A DNA stretch of 64,000 bases from a virus, in IMG/VR virus record IMGVR_UViG_3300034524_000084, positions 1-64,000 of that record; one strand, 5' to 3'. Made by a program: the position numbers and the translations under genes. Under the pieces are notes generated by a model. That model was given only the letters and a program-made list of their open reading frames with translations, searched no databases and was not told where the DNA came from. This document shows positions 32,725-42,210 of this stretch, in pieces. Within the stretch, counting starts at the first letter, position 1. The number at the start of each line of letters is the position of its first letter.

Positions 32725-33009
32725 ATGGTTATTAAAGATGATTCATTAGAAAAAGAGTTAATGCAAGAAGTGCGGAAAATTATACTCGAATCATTGAAGG
32801 ACTCTTATGTTATAGAATACACACAAGGCAATATAAGAAGTTTAGAAGAAGTTTTTGAAATAAAACAAAAGCAGGTAAAAGAATTACAAGGATTAGTGCG
32901 TAAGCTGACTGATGAAAACAATAAACTTATGCAGCAAATTAAGGAGTTGCGAGAAAAAATCGATGCATATAAAAATATTATAAGAATTCTTATAGGAAAT
33001 GATAATTGA
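32725..33009 (+). CDS. Coiled-coil protein, 94 aa
   Basis: AGGAGGAGG before the ATG. Long heptad region (FEIKQKQVKELQGLVRKLTD to MQQIKELREKIDAYK). Possibly structural or regulatory; overlaps the next reading frame. Confidence 0.6.
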   Translation: MVIKDDSLEKELMQEVRKIILESLKDSYVIEYTQGNIRSLEEVFEIKQKQVKELQGLVRKLTDENNKLMQQIKELREKIDAYKNIIRILIGNDN

Positions 33010-33023
33010 AAGGAGAAGTATTG

Positions 33024-33329
33024 ATGAGCAAGGGAATAAAACTAAAAAATGCATGGGGATTGATTGATGAATTAGCTGATGAGTTCACACAAAGAAAATT
33101 TGAGTTAGACGATATTTTATATGATATTTCTGTTAAAATTTTTGAGTATAGAATAAACAATGATTTAACTGTAGAACAGCTTGCTGAAAAGTTAGGAATT
33201 ACTCCAGAGCAAATAAAAGATTTAGAAAGTGGATTATATGATTTTAGCATTAGTGAGTTGTGGTGGATAGCTAAAAAACTTAGGTGGAACTTAGAAATAA
33301 AGTTTTTAGATAGTTGGATAGAGCTGTAA
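33024..33329 (+). CDS. XRE-type helix-turn-helix protein, 101 aa
   Basis: ATG at 33024 behind AAAGGAG. The C-terminal half carries LTVEQLAEKLGITPEQIKDL, a XRE-like helix-turn-helix, with a helical N-terminal region. Possible minor transcription regulator within the replication cluster. Confidence 0.65.
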   Translation: MSKGIKLKNAWGLIDELADEFTQRKFELDDILYDISVKIFEYRINNDLTVEQLAEKLGITPEQIKDLESGLYDFSISELWWIAKKLRWNLEIKFLDSWIEL

Positions 33330-33346
33330 TTTTTGGAGGGGTAGTG

Positions 33347-33640
33347 ATGTTAAATCTAATACAAGCAATAAAAGAAATACAAGAAAAGATAGATAAATTG
33401 ATTGACGAAAAAGAAGAAAAAATTAAAGAAATTACCCAAAAATATGAAGAAGAAATACAGAAATATAATAATGCTTTATCAATTATTCGAGAATTAAATG
33501 AGGCTTGTGAATATTGCGAAGGGGTAGGGAAGGTTTATGTAAAAGATGATTCTTCAGATCCTTATAATCGAGCTGAGTTAATGGATTGTCCAGTTTGTTT
33601 GGGGACAGGTAAAAAGTCACTAAAAATAATGGAGGAATAA
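33347..33640 (+). CDS. Coiled coil plus DnaJ-type zinc finger, 97 aa
   Basis: ATG at 33347 after TGGAGGGG. Helical Lys/Glu-rich N-terminus, then CEYCEGVGKV and CPVCLGTGKK, two CxxCxGxG modules of the DnaJ zinc-finger kind. Relatives are small phage proteins of unknown role. Confidence 0.65.
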   Translation: MLNLIQAIKEIQEKIDKLIDEKEEKIKEITQKYEEEIQKYNNALSIIRELNEACEYCEGVGKVYVKDDSSDPYNRAELMDCPVCLGTGKKSLKIMEE

Positions 33641-33642
33641 AT

Positions 33643-33891
33643 ATGGACAAAAGTCAATTAAGGAGGATTTTATATCAGAAAGGTTGTACTACTGATGAAG
33701 TAGAATCAATAATAAAATCAGTGTTACCTGAAGCAATATTAATGCAAGTAGAATTTGTAACTGGTATTGTGTGGCAATGTTCAAATTGTCATAGAACTTT
33801 TGTGTTATCTAATCCACAATTGGAGGGTTATAATTATTGCCCTGTTTGTGGTGCACGGTTTGTAGAATATGCCTACTTGGAGGATGAGTAA
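33643..33891 (+). CDS. Zinc-ribbon protein, 82 aa
   Basis: GGAGG in the preceding gene's end. C-terminal zinc ribbon WQCSNCHRTF..NYCPVCGARF. Possible nucleic-acid-binding accessory. Stop and next start overlap (TAATG). Confidence 0.65.
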   Translation: MDKSQLRRILYQKGCTTDEVESIIKSVLPEAILMQVEFVTGIVWQCSNCHRTFVLSNPQLEGYNYCPVCGARFVEYAYLEDE

Positions 33892-34382
33892 TGATGCGTG
33901 AAATAAAATTCCGTGTACGGGATAAAAAAAATAAAAAGATGTATTGTGGGTTTGAACTGGACGACAAATATGAATTCGACAGACCCAATTTGATAGACTT
34001 TAATGGAGAACTATATGCATCAGGTAATATTGGAGATGGTTTTGGAAGTCAATATATAAATTATTGCAATCAGGAAGATTTTGTGCTGATGCAATACACA
34101 GGATTAAAAGACAAAAACGGAAAAGAAATTTATGAAGGTGATATTGTACGAGTTATTACAGATAAGAAGGGTGTAATTGGGGAAGTTGTTTATATCCCAG
34201 AAGAAACCGCTTTTTGTGTGAAAGCCAAAGGGTTTGAAACATTCCCTTTAGGATTGTTAAGTAATTTTTTTGAGATTGAGGTATTAGGTAATATTTATGA
34301 AAATCCAGAGTTATTGGAGGAGGGAGGAGGTATTCTATGCAAAACAAATTGCCATATGATACATCAGCCGAAGCAGGTATAA
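33891..34382 (+). CDS. YopX-family phage protein
   Basis: A 163 aa protein matching the YopX family (named from SPbeta): REIKFRVRDKKNKKMY at the start, MQYTGLKDKNGKEIYEGDIV in the middle and EVLGNIYENPELL at the end. Function unknown. Overlaps the helicase gene by 46 nt. Confidence 0.85.
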   Translation: MMREIKFRVRDKKNKKMYCGFELDDKYEFDRPNLIDFNGELYASGNIGDGFGSQYINYCNQEDFVLMQYTGLKDKNGKEIYEGDIVRVITDKKGVIGEVVYIPEETAFCVKAKGFETFPLGLLSNFFEIEVLGNIYENPELLEEGGGILCKTNCHMIHQPKQV

Positions 34383-35677
34383 TAGCAACACTTTTGCAAC
34401 ATCCTGATTTTATTTTACATAGTGATTATTTGTCTGCATCGCATTTTTACCATAAAGACAATGGGGCCTTTTATTGGGCTATTCAGGAATTATACAAAAG
34501 TGGTGTAACTAAGATAGACTCGTTTAATTTACTTACACAGATTAATAGTCATAATGGAATTAAAAATTTAATAAGCAGGTATAATATTGAGTCAATAGAT
34601 GACTATATAGAAAAATCAAAAAATATTGCGAGACATACAGTAGAAGAATATAAAAAATTAGTAGAAATAGTTGTAGCATTAGCTTTTAAAAGAGAACTCC
34701 ATAAAAAGTTAATGGAAATTGATGATGTGTGTTTAGATGAAAATAATAATGATATTGCAAAATTAAGTAATTTTGCATACAATTCTTTAGATGAAGTTAT
34801 TACTCAATTTATTACTGCGGAAACAATTGTGCTTTTTGGTGATATAGTAGATGAATTATGGAAAGAAATTGTAGAAAGGAGAAATCCTAACGGTATGTAT
34901 GGAATACCATCGAAATATTCATCAATAAATAAGTATTTTACTTATGAGCCTGGTGAATTAGCTTTATTCCAAGCAAGAATGAAGCGTGGCAAGTCTGCGT
35001 TTATGATGAATGAAGCTATACATAAATTACAAAATGGAATACCAGTTGCTTATTTTGATACTGAAATGCAGTCGAGATTATTTTTTGAGAGAATGTTAGC
35101 TTATCTTACTAAAATCCCAGTGCAAAAAATTAAATCAGGCAATTATACTACAAGTGAGGAGCAACAAATAGAAGAAGCTAAAAAATGGTTAAAGAAACAA
35201 AAATTTGTACATATATATAACCCTGAATGGACAAATGATAAAATTCTTATTACTGCAAAAATTCTTAAACATAAAATCAATTTAGGATTTTTGGTATTTG
35301 ATTATATAAAAAGCAACACTAAATCTTCAAGTGAACAATATAATGAATTAGGGGCAAAAGCTGATTTTTTAAAAAATAATGTAGCAGGCGCTCTTAATAT
35401 TCCTGTGTTAGCGGGAGCACAACTAAACAGACAAGGACAAACAGCAGATAGTGATAAATTAGAAAGATATTGTAGTGTAAGTATAATTTGGCGAGAAAAA
35501 ACAAAAGATGAAATACTTACAGATGGAGAAAATTGTGGCAACTATGCCTTAAACGTAAAATTAAATAGATTAGGTGAACAAATGCAAGAAGATGACTACA
35601 TAGATTTCAGGTTTGATGGTAGTATAATGACTATCGAGGAGGCAGAGCAACATTCTAAAGAATTGCCTTTCAACTGA
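34337..35677 (+). CDS. dnaB: Replicative DNA helicase, DnaB family
   Basis: A 446 aa protein. N-terminal DnaB domain (SAEAGIIATLLQHPDFI, HFYHKDNGAFYWAI), then a RecA-like domain with a variant Walker A FQARMKRGKSAF, YFDTEMQSRLFFERML, LVFDYIKSN and PVLAGAQLNRQG. It would unwind DNA 5'-3' ahead of the phage DnaE. GGAGGAGG precedes the ATG inside the yopX-like gene. The primase follows directly. Confidence 0.9.
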   Translation: MQNKLPYDTSAEAGIIATLLQHPDFILHSDYLSASHFYHKDNGAFYWAIQELYKSGVTKIDSFNLLTQINSHNGIKNLISRYNIESIDDYIEKSKNIARHTVEEYKKLVEIVVALAFKRELHKKLMEIDDVCLDENNNDIAKLSNFAYNSLDEVITQFITAETIVLFGDIVDELWKEIVERRNPNGMYGIPSKYSSINKYFTYEPGELALFQARMKRGKSAFMMNEAIHKLQNGIPVAYFDTEMQSRLFFERMLAYLTKIPVQKIKSGNYTTSEEQQIEEAKKWLKKQKFVHIYNPEWTNDKILITAKILKHKINLGFLVFDYIKSNTKSSSEQYNELGAKADFLKNNVAGALNIPVLAGAQLNRQGQTADSDKLERYCSVSIIWREKTKDEILTDGENCGNYALNVKLNRLGEQMQEDDYIDFRFDGSIMTIEEAEQHSKELPFN

Positions 35678-35691
35678 TTGGGGTGAGGCAT

Positions 35692-36705
35692 TTGCAAGAG
35701 ATTGTGAGGCTAATCAAAGAAAGGTTGTTTAATAATCCTATTTTGATTAAAGGTATTTTAGAAAAATTAGGTTTTCATAAAATAAGAGAATTAAATAACG
35801 AAATAAGAGCAGCTTTACCTGATGGTAATAATTGGACAAGTACAGTAGTGAAACTTAATGAAAATCTTTCAACATATATATATTCAAGAAATGACTATGA
35901 TGGGGCAGATATTATATCATTAGTGCAATACATAAAAAAAATGAATTTTTGTCAAGCTATTGAATGGTTATGTTTAGAATTAGGTATAGATTATAATAAT
36001 AATGATATTGAAATAAAGCTTGAAAGTAGTTCATACAAGATTTTTAAAATGTTTGAAAAGAGGGGAGGTGAAAATATTATCCATGAAATATTAGACGAAG
36101 AAATATTAAAACAATATGAAGATAGGGTTATACAAGAATGGCTTGATGAAGGTATTTCTGAAGAAACACAGCGTAAATTTGAGGTTAAATTTGACTCTAA
36201 AACTAATAGAATAGTGTTCCCTATTAGGGATGAAAATGGTAATCTAATTAATATTAAAGGAAGAACTTGTTTCAGTAATTATAAGGAATTAGGTATACCT
36301 AAGTATATTTATTATTATAAGTTGGGTACTAATGATATATTGTATGGGTTGTATCAAAACAGAAATAGTATTCAAGATACATTAATAATTGTAGAAGGCG
36401 AAAAATCCGTTATGAAATTTGATAGTTTAGGAATCAACAATGTAGTAGCAGTTGGTACGCATACTATTAACAAATACCAATTAGATAAAATTTTAGCTTT
36501 AAAATGCAGAGAAGTAGTTATTGCGTTTGATAAGGATGTACAATATAAAGAATTAATTGAAGAAGCTAAAAAGCTTAATAGGTACGTTAACGTAAGTATT
36601 ATATATGATACTAATAATTATTTAAATGAAAAAGATGCGCCAATCGATCAAGGAATTTTAGTATGGGAAGAATTGTTTGAGAGGAGAGTTAGAATTGGAA
36701 ATTAA
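35692..36705 (+). CDS. DnaG-type primase with TOPRIM and a cysteine-poor N-terminal domain
   Basis: About 337 aa; TTG at 35692 after GGGGTGAGG is preferred. C-terminal TOPRIM: LIIVEGEKSVMKFDSLG (Glu) and VVIAFDKDVQ (DxD). The N-terminal part (YDGADIISLVQYIKKMNFCQ, AIEWLCLELGI) follows the CHC2 zinc domain layout but lacks the Cys/His zinc ligands. Initiates lagging strands with the neighbouring helicase. Confidence 0.8.
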   Translation: MQEIVRLIKERLFNNPILIKGILEKLGFHKIRELNNEIRAALPDGNNWTSTVVKLNENLSTYIYSRNDYDGADIISLVQYIKKMNFCQAIEWLCLELGIDYNNNDIEIKLESSSYKIFKMFEKRGGENIIHEILDEEILKQYEDRVIQEWLDEGISEETQRKFEVKFDSKTNRIVFPIRDENGNLINIKGRTCFSNYKELGIPKYIYYYKLGTNDILYGLYQNRNSIQDTLIIVEGEKSVMKFDSLGINNVVAVGTHTINKYQLDKILALKCREVVIAFDKDVQYKELIEEAKKLNRYVNVSIIYDTNNYLNEKDAPIDQGILVWEELFERRVRIGN

Positions 36706-37462
36706 AGAAAAAATAGAACAAATGTGTTGGAGTTATTCTAGGTTAAATGCATATCATACTTGTCCTTATATGTTTTATCTTCAATACATAAAAGAATATC
36801 AAGGAATCCCATCGGCATTTGGCTTATTTGGAAGTTTTGTGCATTCAATTTTAGAAAAATATTTTAAAGGTGAATTACTTGTTTTTGAATTAAGTGAATA
36901 TTACAAAGAAAACTTTGATAAAGAAGTATATGTAGACTTTCCTCCTAATGCTTATGTAGATTTACGCCAGCGATATTTTGAAACTGGGTTGGATTTCTTT
37001 AATAATTTTAATGGATATGAGAACTTAAAAATTCTTGAGGTAGAACCTGAAGTCAACTTTAAAATAGCTAAATATTGTATGCGTGGGTTTATTGATTTAT
37101 TAGCACGAGACCAAGATAATAACTTGATAATTATCGATCATAAAACGAGGTCAGAATTTAAATCAAGGAAGGAATTAGATGAATATTTAAGACAATTGTA
37201 TTTGTATAGCATACCAATTGTTGAAAAATATAAAGAATACCCTAAAGAACTAATTCTTAACATGATAAAAGAAAAAAGAGATATAAAAGTAGAATATAAT
37301 ACTAAAAAATTAGAAGAGGCTAAAATGTGGGTAATTCATACAATTGATACGATAAAAAATGATAATGAATTTAAAGCCAAACCATCTCAGTTTTTCTGTG
37401 ATTACATATGTAGTGTTAGAGAGTATTGCCCTAATAGCAATAAGTATTTGGGGATAGCTTAG
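36695..37462 (+). CDS. Cas4/RecB-like PD-(D/E)XK exonuclease with probable Fe-S cluster
   Basis: About 255 aa; TTG at 36695 after GAGGAGAG. Motifs: SYSRLNAYHTCPYMFYLQYI at the N-terminus, MRGFIDLLAR then LIIIDHKTR (catalytic D..DxK, the middle Glu position being Asp) and QLYLYSIP. One N-terminal Cys and a C-terminal CxxxC...C cluster match the 4Fe-4S arrangement of AddB/Cas4 nucleases. Located between primase and polymerase, so most likely a recombination or end-processing nuclease. Not linked to the CRISPR array 9 kb away. Confidence 0.85.
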   Translation: MEIKEKIEQMCWSYSRLNAYHTCPYMFYLQYIKEYQGIPSAFGLFGSFVHSILEKYFKGELLVFELSEYYKENFDKEVYVDFPPNAYVDLRQRYFETGLDFFNNFNGYENLKILEVEPEVNFKIAKYCMRGFIDLLARDQDNNLIIIDHKTRSEFKSRKELDEYLRQLYLYSIPIVEKYKEYPKELILNMIKEKRDIKVEYNTKKLEEAKMWVIHTIDTIKNDNEFKAKPSQFFCDYICSVREYCPNSNKYLGIA

Positions 37463-37474
37463 GGGGTATTTGAA

Positions 37475-40400
37475 ATGTTCGTGAGTTTGCATAATCACTC
37501 TATGTATTCTTTATTAGATGCTATTTCAAAACCAGACGAAATAATAGAAAAAGTTAAACAATTAGGGCAAAATGCATTTGCTATTACAGATCATGGAGTG
37601 GTTTATGGTGCAGTAGAATTTTATAAGTTAGCTAAAGAAAATGGACTCAAGTTTATTTATGGTGCTGAAATGTATATTTGTGATGATATTAATATAAGAG
37701 ATAAAAATAATAAATATTATCATCTTGTTGTGTTAGCAAAAAATGAAACGGGAAGGATAAACTTAAATAAGCTAATAAGCGCAAGCAATTTAAAGGGGAA
37801 GTACTACAAACCACGTATTGATTTTAATATTCTCAAACAACATAAAGAAGGATTAATAGTTTTAAGTGCTTGTATGGCGGGGGAAATACAAAGAGCAATA
37901 CAAGATAGTGATATAGTTTTAGCTAAAAAGATAGCATTAAAATATAAAAATGAATTCGGGAACGATTATTACTTAGAAATTCAAAGTCATCGAGACCCCG
38001 AACAACAAAGACTCAATAGAATTGTAGTTGATATAGCTAAAGAATTAGGTATACCTTATGTAGTTACTACTGATAGTCATTATGTTAATAAAGAAGACCA
38101 AGAATACCATAGTATATTTGTGTCAATAGGACGAGAAAGAGAACCAGGAGAAACATACAATGATTGTTATTGGCAGTCAGAGGAAGAAATATATAAAATT
38201 AATTTAGGAACACTCACAGAAGAAGAAATAGAAGTAGCAATAGAAAATACAGTTAAAATAGCTGAACAGTGTAATGTAGATATGCCTTTATCACCTCCAA
38301 TTATACCGCATGTGCAAATACCAAAAGAATTCAACTCTGAAATGGAATATTTAAAATATTTGTGTAAAAAAGGATGGGAAAAACGTGGTATAAGCAAACT
38401 ACCAAATGTGAAAGAGTATAAAGAAAGGTTGCTTTACGAATTAGATGCTGTCGAAAAAATGGATTTTGCAGGATATTTCTTACTTGTGAGAAGTTATACA
38501 AATCAACTCAAGAGAAAAGGAATAGCAAGAGGCAGCAGTGGTGGTTCACTAATAGCATATTTGTTGGGTATCGTTGATATTGACCCTATAAAATATGGTT
38601 TATATTTTGAAAGATTTATTGATACTTCTATATTACAAAAGATAGAAGAAGGTACTCTTAAACCAGAAGAATTAAAAGTACCTGATATAGATGTTGATAT
38701 GAGCCCAGCAGAAAGAGAAGAAGTTTTACGATTTATTATAAATACATACGGGCAAGAAAATGTGGTAAATATAGGAACATTCCAATATTTGAGGGCTAAA
38801 AACGCCATTAAAGATATTGGTAGAGTTTTAGGAATACCTTTTGAAATTACGAATAAAATTACTAAAAACCTTGATAAAGAGACTATAGAAGAAGCTCTTG
38901 AGATGGGGTTATTAGACGAATACAAAGAGCAATATGGTGAACTATTTAAATATGCGCAAAAATTAGCGGGGCTACCAAAAGCTTTATCTGTACATGCAAG
39001 TGGGAAAATTATTACTACCAAACCAGTAAACCATTATTTCCCTGTAACAACAAATGATGATGGTGAGGTAATAATACAATGTGATATGCATTCAGCAGAG
39101 GCATTAGGGTTAGTTAAAATTGATTTATTAGGGTTGCGTACTTTAGATGTAATATATGATGTTTTAGAGATGATAGGTAAAGATTATTCCTATATTGACC
39201 CACACAAGATTAATTTAGAAGATGATAATGTATTTAAGTTATTTAGAGATGGTAGAACTAATGGAGTGTTTCAGTTTGAATCCAACGGAATGAAAGATGT
39301 ATTAAAGAGAATGCAGGTATCAAGCTTAGATGATTTAGGTGTTGCTAATGCACTTTTTAGACCAGGAGCAAAGAAATATATTGACAACTATATCAACAGA
39401 AAATTTGGAGTAGAAAAATTTGAGTACTTACACCCTGACTTAGAACCAATTTTAAAAAATACGTATGGTATTATAGTATTCCAAGAACAATTAATTGAAA
39501 TAGGCAGATTAGCAGGATTGAGAAACCCAGACCTTTTAAGGAAGGCAACTGCTAAAAAAATACCAGAACTAATGGAGGTAATTGAACCCGAACTTAAAGA
39601 AGGGCTCAAGAAAAGAGGATGGACTCAAGAACAAGTTGACAAATTGTGGGATGATATAATTGACTTTGCACACTATTCATTTAATAAAGCTCATTCTTTT
39701 GCTTATGCTTTAACTGCTTACATTACAGCTTTCTTAAAGGTATATCACCCTAAAGAATTTATGTGTGCTCTATTGAATTCCTATGAAGGCAAAATAGATA
39801 AAATTGCTGAATCTTTAGAAGAATTAAGAAGGATGGAAATTCAAGTAGAAAAGTTTGATTATAAAAACTGTTATTCTTTATGTGAAATTAAAAATGGTAA
39901 ATTTTATTATGGAGTTGGGTTAATTAAACATTGTAATAGAGATATAGCTACTGAATTAAGAAAACTTAATAAACATTATGATAGTTTTATAGATTTGTTA
40001 GTTGATATAGTTAATGAAACATCAATTAATTCAAAACAAATGGAAACATTAATAGTATTAAATTTCTTTAGTGAGTTTGGTAACAATAAAAAGTTACTAA
40101 CGTTATGGAAAGAGTTTAAAGAAGGCAAAAACAAGTATAGTAAAAACTATGCTGAAAAAACCAAGGTTAAACGTGTGGAAGCATTAAAGAAAATAGAAAA
40201 AGAAATACTAAATGAGAAAATTTCCCTACATGAACAAATAATGTATGAGTACGAGTTTTTAGGTTATCCTATTTCAACTTATGATGTGCCCAAACAATAC
40301 TCTATAGTGCTTGAATTAGACAAAAAATATACTCCTAAAGTATTATTATACAATTTAAACACAGGTAAAACTGCTACAGTAAAAGTATCTCAAAAGTTAT

Positions 40401-40549
40401 TCAATCGCAATAAATTTAAGGTAGGTGATGTATTATATATTACAAAATTTATTAAAAAACCTCAGGTCAAATATGAAGATGGGCAATACATAGAAGTAAG
40501 GGGGGAATTTGATTGGTGGATTGAAAAATATGAGATAAAATCATTTTAA
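37475..40549 (+). CDS. dnaE: DNA polymerase III alpha subunit (DnaE)
   Basis: 1024 aa, short for DnaE. The PHP domain opens FVSLHNHSMYSLLDAISKPD with FAITDHGV. Palm features: GIARGSSGGSLIAYLLGIVD, VPDIDVDMSP (catalytic DxD), LSVHASGKII, and FNKAHSFAYALTAYITAFLK. The C-terminal OB/tau region is reduced. With the phage clamp, helicase, primase and SSB this makes a near-complete replisome. GGGGG precedes the ATG. Confidence 0.95.
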   Translation: MFVSLHNHSMYSLLDAISKPDEIIEKVKQLGQNAFAITDHGVVYGAVEFYKLAKENGLKFIYGAEMYICDDINIRDKNNKYYHLVVLAKNETGRINLNKLISASNLKGKYYKPRIDFNILKQHKEGLIVLSACMAGEIQRAIQDSDIVLAKKIALKYKNEFGNDYYLEIQSHRDPEQQRLNRIVVDIAKELGIPYVVTTDSHYVNKEDQEYHSIFVSIGREREPGETYNDCYWQSEEEIYKINLGTLTEEEIEVAIENTVKIAEQCNVDMPLSPPIIPHVQIPKEFNSEMEYLKYLCKKGWEKRGISKLPNVKEYKERLLYELDAVEKMDFAGYFLLVRSYTNQLKRKGIARGSSGGSLIAYLLGIVDIDPIKYGLYFERFIDTSILQKIEEGTLKPEELKVPDIDVDMSPAEREEVLRFIINTYGQENVVNIGTFQYLRAKNAIKDIGRVLGIPFEITNKITKNLDKETIEEALEMGLLDEYKEQYGELFKYAQKLAGLPKALSVHASGKIITTKPVNHYFPVTTNDDGEVIIQCDMHSAEALGLVKIDLLGLRTLDVIYDVLEMIGKDYSYIDPHKINLEDDNVFKLFRDGRTNGVFQFESNGMKDVLKRMQVSSLDDLGVANALFRPGAKKYIDNYINRKFGVEKFEYLHPDLEPILKNTYGIIVFQEQLIEIGRLAGLRNPDLLRKATAKKIPELMEVIEPELKEGLKKRGWTQEQVDKLWDDIIDFAHYSFNKAHSFAYALTAYITAFLKVYHPKEFMCALLNSYEGKIDKIAESLEELRRMEIQVEKFDYKNCYSLCEIKNGKFYYGVGLIKHCNRDIATELRKLNKHYDSFIDLLVDIVNETSINSKQMETLIVLNFFSEFGNNKKLLTLWKEFKEGKNKYSKNYAEKTKVKRVEALKKIEKEILNEKISLHEQIMYEYEFLGYPISTYDVPKQYSIVLELDKKYTPKVLLYNLNTGKTATVKVSQKLFNRNKFKVGDVLYITKFIKKPQVKYEDGQYIEVRGEFDWWIEKYEIKSF

Positions 40550-40561
40550 GGGGGTAAAAGT

Positions 40562-40738
40562 GTGAGTAAGAAGTTGTGGAAATTATTATGGGGTATTTTA
40601 GTTGTATTAACTTTATATAATATGGTTGGTGTTGTTTTAGATATTGTATCAATCAGTAAGTTTGCTTATGAATTGGCATTAGCTTTATTGTTTATTTTTG
40701 AGGTGTTAATGTTTAATGCTGAAATTAAAATAAAATAA
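40562..40738 (+). CDS. Two-segment membrane protein, 58 aa
   Basis: GTG at 40562 after AGGGGG. Begins MSKKLWKLLWGILVVLTLYN; two hydrophobic helices separated by DIVSISK. Unknown function. Confidence 0.6.
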   Translation: MSKKLWKLLWGILVVLTLYNMVGVVLDIVSISKFAYELALALLFIFEVLMFNAEIKIK

Positions 40739-40757
40739 ATTTGGGAGGATGATTTGT

Positions 40758-40925
40758 ATGAAAAAATTCCAGACTATTGAAGAACTAAATGAATACATCA
40801 AAAAAGAGTATGCTTGTGAGAATATTGAAGATCTACTGAAAGACTATGAGAGAGTATTGGATATTTTAAGTAAAATAGCATATTTGGCTAACCAGTTGAT
40901 AAAACAAATTATATTGTTAAATTAA
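40758..40925 (+). CDS. Hypothetical helical protein, 55 aa
   Basis: GGGAGG before the ATG at 40758. Begins MKKFQTIEELNEYIKKEYAC; charged, helical. Its 3' end overlaps the presumed start of the broken Mom-like gene. Confidence 0.55.
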   Translation: MKKFQTIEELNEYIKKEYACENIEDLLKDYERVLDILSKIAYLANQLIKQIILLN

Positions 40926-41554
40926 TAGATAAAAAACTTGCAAAACAAATAATAATAGAAAATCATTATTCTCACAAGTGGACATCATGTAAATATGCAC
41001 TTGGCTTATATGATAATAATATTTTGTTGGGAGTTGCAATTTATGGATTCCCAGTAGGACGACAAGTAGTTAAATCAATATCGCCAATCTTAGAAAACAA
41101 AAATGTTTTAGAGTTAACAAGATTTTGGGTAAGTGATTTAGCGGAATACAATACTGAAAGTTACTTTTTGAGTTAAACTTTTAAATGGTTAAGAAATAAT
41201 GATAAAGATGTTTGGGTGTTAATTGCATATTCTGATCCTATGTACGGTCATGTTGGTTATATTTATCAAGCTACTAATTGGTTGTATCAAGGGAATAGTA
41301 CAATGTTGGTAAAGGGTTATTTGCATTATGTTAATGGAGAGTGGTTACATCCAAGAACTTGTGTGGCAAGATATGGGACTATTAAATCCCATGAATTATT
41401 AAAAATAGATCCTAATTATAAAAGACGAGAAATGCCAAAAAAACATAGATATATTTATATTCTGAATAAAAAGTATAAGAAATTAATTTTAAATACTTTA
41501 AAACATCCAATATTGCCCTATCCTAAAAATAATAATGATAATGGAGGTATATAA
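40896..41554 (+). pseudogene. Mom-like DNA-modification protein, interrupted
   Basis: Translation of 40904-41554 gives a protein like Mu Mom, which converts adenine to a carbamoylated form: IIENHYSHKW, LLGVAIYGFP, ELTRFWVSD and ESYFLS, then after an in-frame TAA (41174-41176) TFKWLRNN and PMYGHVGYIYQATNW. No start codon is in frame; adding one A near 40904 would join it to TTG at 40896. The internal stop requires a substitution. Two methyltransferase genes follow, so this was a modification cluster. Confidence 0.65.
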
Positions 41555-41555
41555 T

Positions 41556-42143
41556 TTGAGTAGTACTAATAGAAGTCAAGCAAGAGATTTTCACATTTCC
41601 GATTATTATGTTACTCCCACATCAGAGATAGTAAAATTTTTGTATGAATTTTTGCAAATAGAGAGTATAGAGATAGAATATAGAAAAAATATAAAAGTAT
41701 TAGATCCAGCAGCAGGGGGAGATAAAATACATAAAATGAGCTATCCAGAAGCTTTAAAAAAGTTTGGGTTTGAAAACATAGACACTATAGATATTAGACA
41801 AGATTCGCTTGCACAATATAAACAGGATTACTTGATGACTAATTGTAAAAACAAATATGATATGATAATAACTAATCCTCCTTTCAGTCTTGCTCTAAAT
41901 TTTATACAAAAAGCATTAGATGATGTAAAAGATGATGGATGGGTAATAATGTTACTACGTTTGAACTTTTTCGGTGGTAAACAACGCTTTGGGTTCTGGC
42001 AACATAATATGCCTAAGTATTGTTTTGTACATCATAAACGTATGAGTTTCACAGATGATGGCAAGACAGATTCTATTGAATATTGTCATATGGTGTGGCA
42101 AAAAGGATATAAATCTGAGTTCACGAAGTTGATGGTAATATAA
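41556..42143 (+). CDS. Adenine-specific DNA methyltransferase
   Basis: About 195 aa; TTG at 41556 eight bases after GGAGG. DYYVTPTSEIVKFLYEFL near the start, VLDPAAGGDKIH as the AdoMet loop (motif I) and IITNPPFSL as the catalytic NPPF (motif IV), which indicates N6-adenine methylation. Likely protects phage DNA from restriction. No cognate endonuclease nearby. Confidence 0.8.
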   Translation: MSSTNRSQARDFHISDYYVTPTSEIVKFLYEFLQIESIEIEYRKNIKVLDPAAGGDKIHKMSYPEALKKFGFENIDTIDIRQDSLAQYKQDYLMTNCKNKYDMIITNPPFSLALNFIQKALDDVKDDGWVIMLLRLNFFGGKQRFGFWQHNMPKYCFVHHKRMSFTDDGKTDSIEYCHMVWQKGYKSEFTKLMVI

Positions 42144-42210
42144 TAATGATTTAAATAAAATTGGTCTTTTATTAAAATCATACATTATAATAATAAGGAG
42201 ACGTGATTAT

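Noticed and set aside
36695-37462. Cas4 adaptation protein of the CRISPR locus
   Set aside because: It is embedded between primase and DnaE, 9 kb from the array, without cas1 or cas2; a replication/recombination nuclease is more likely.
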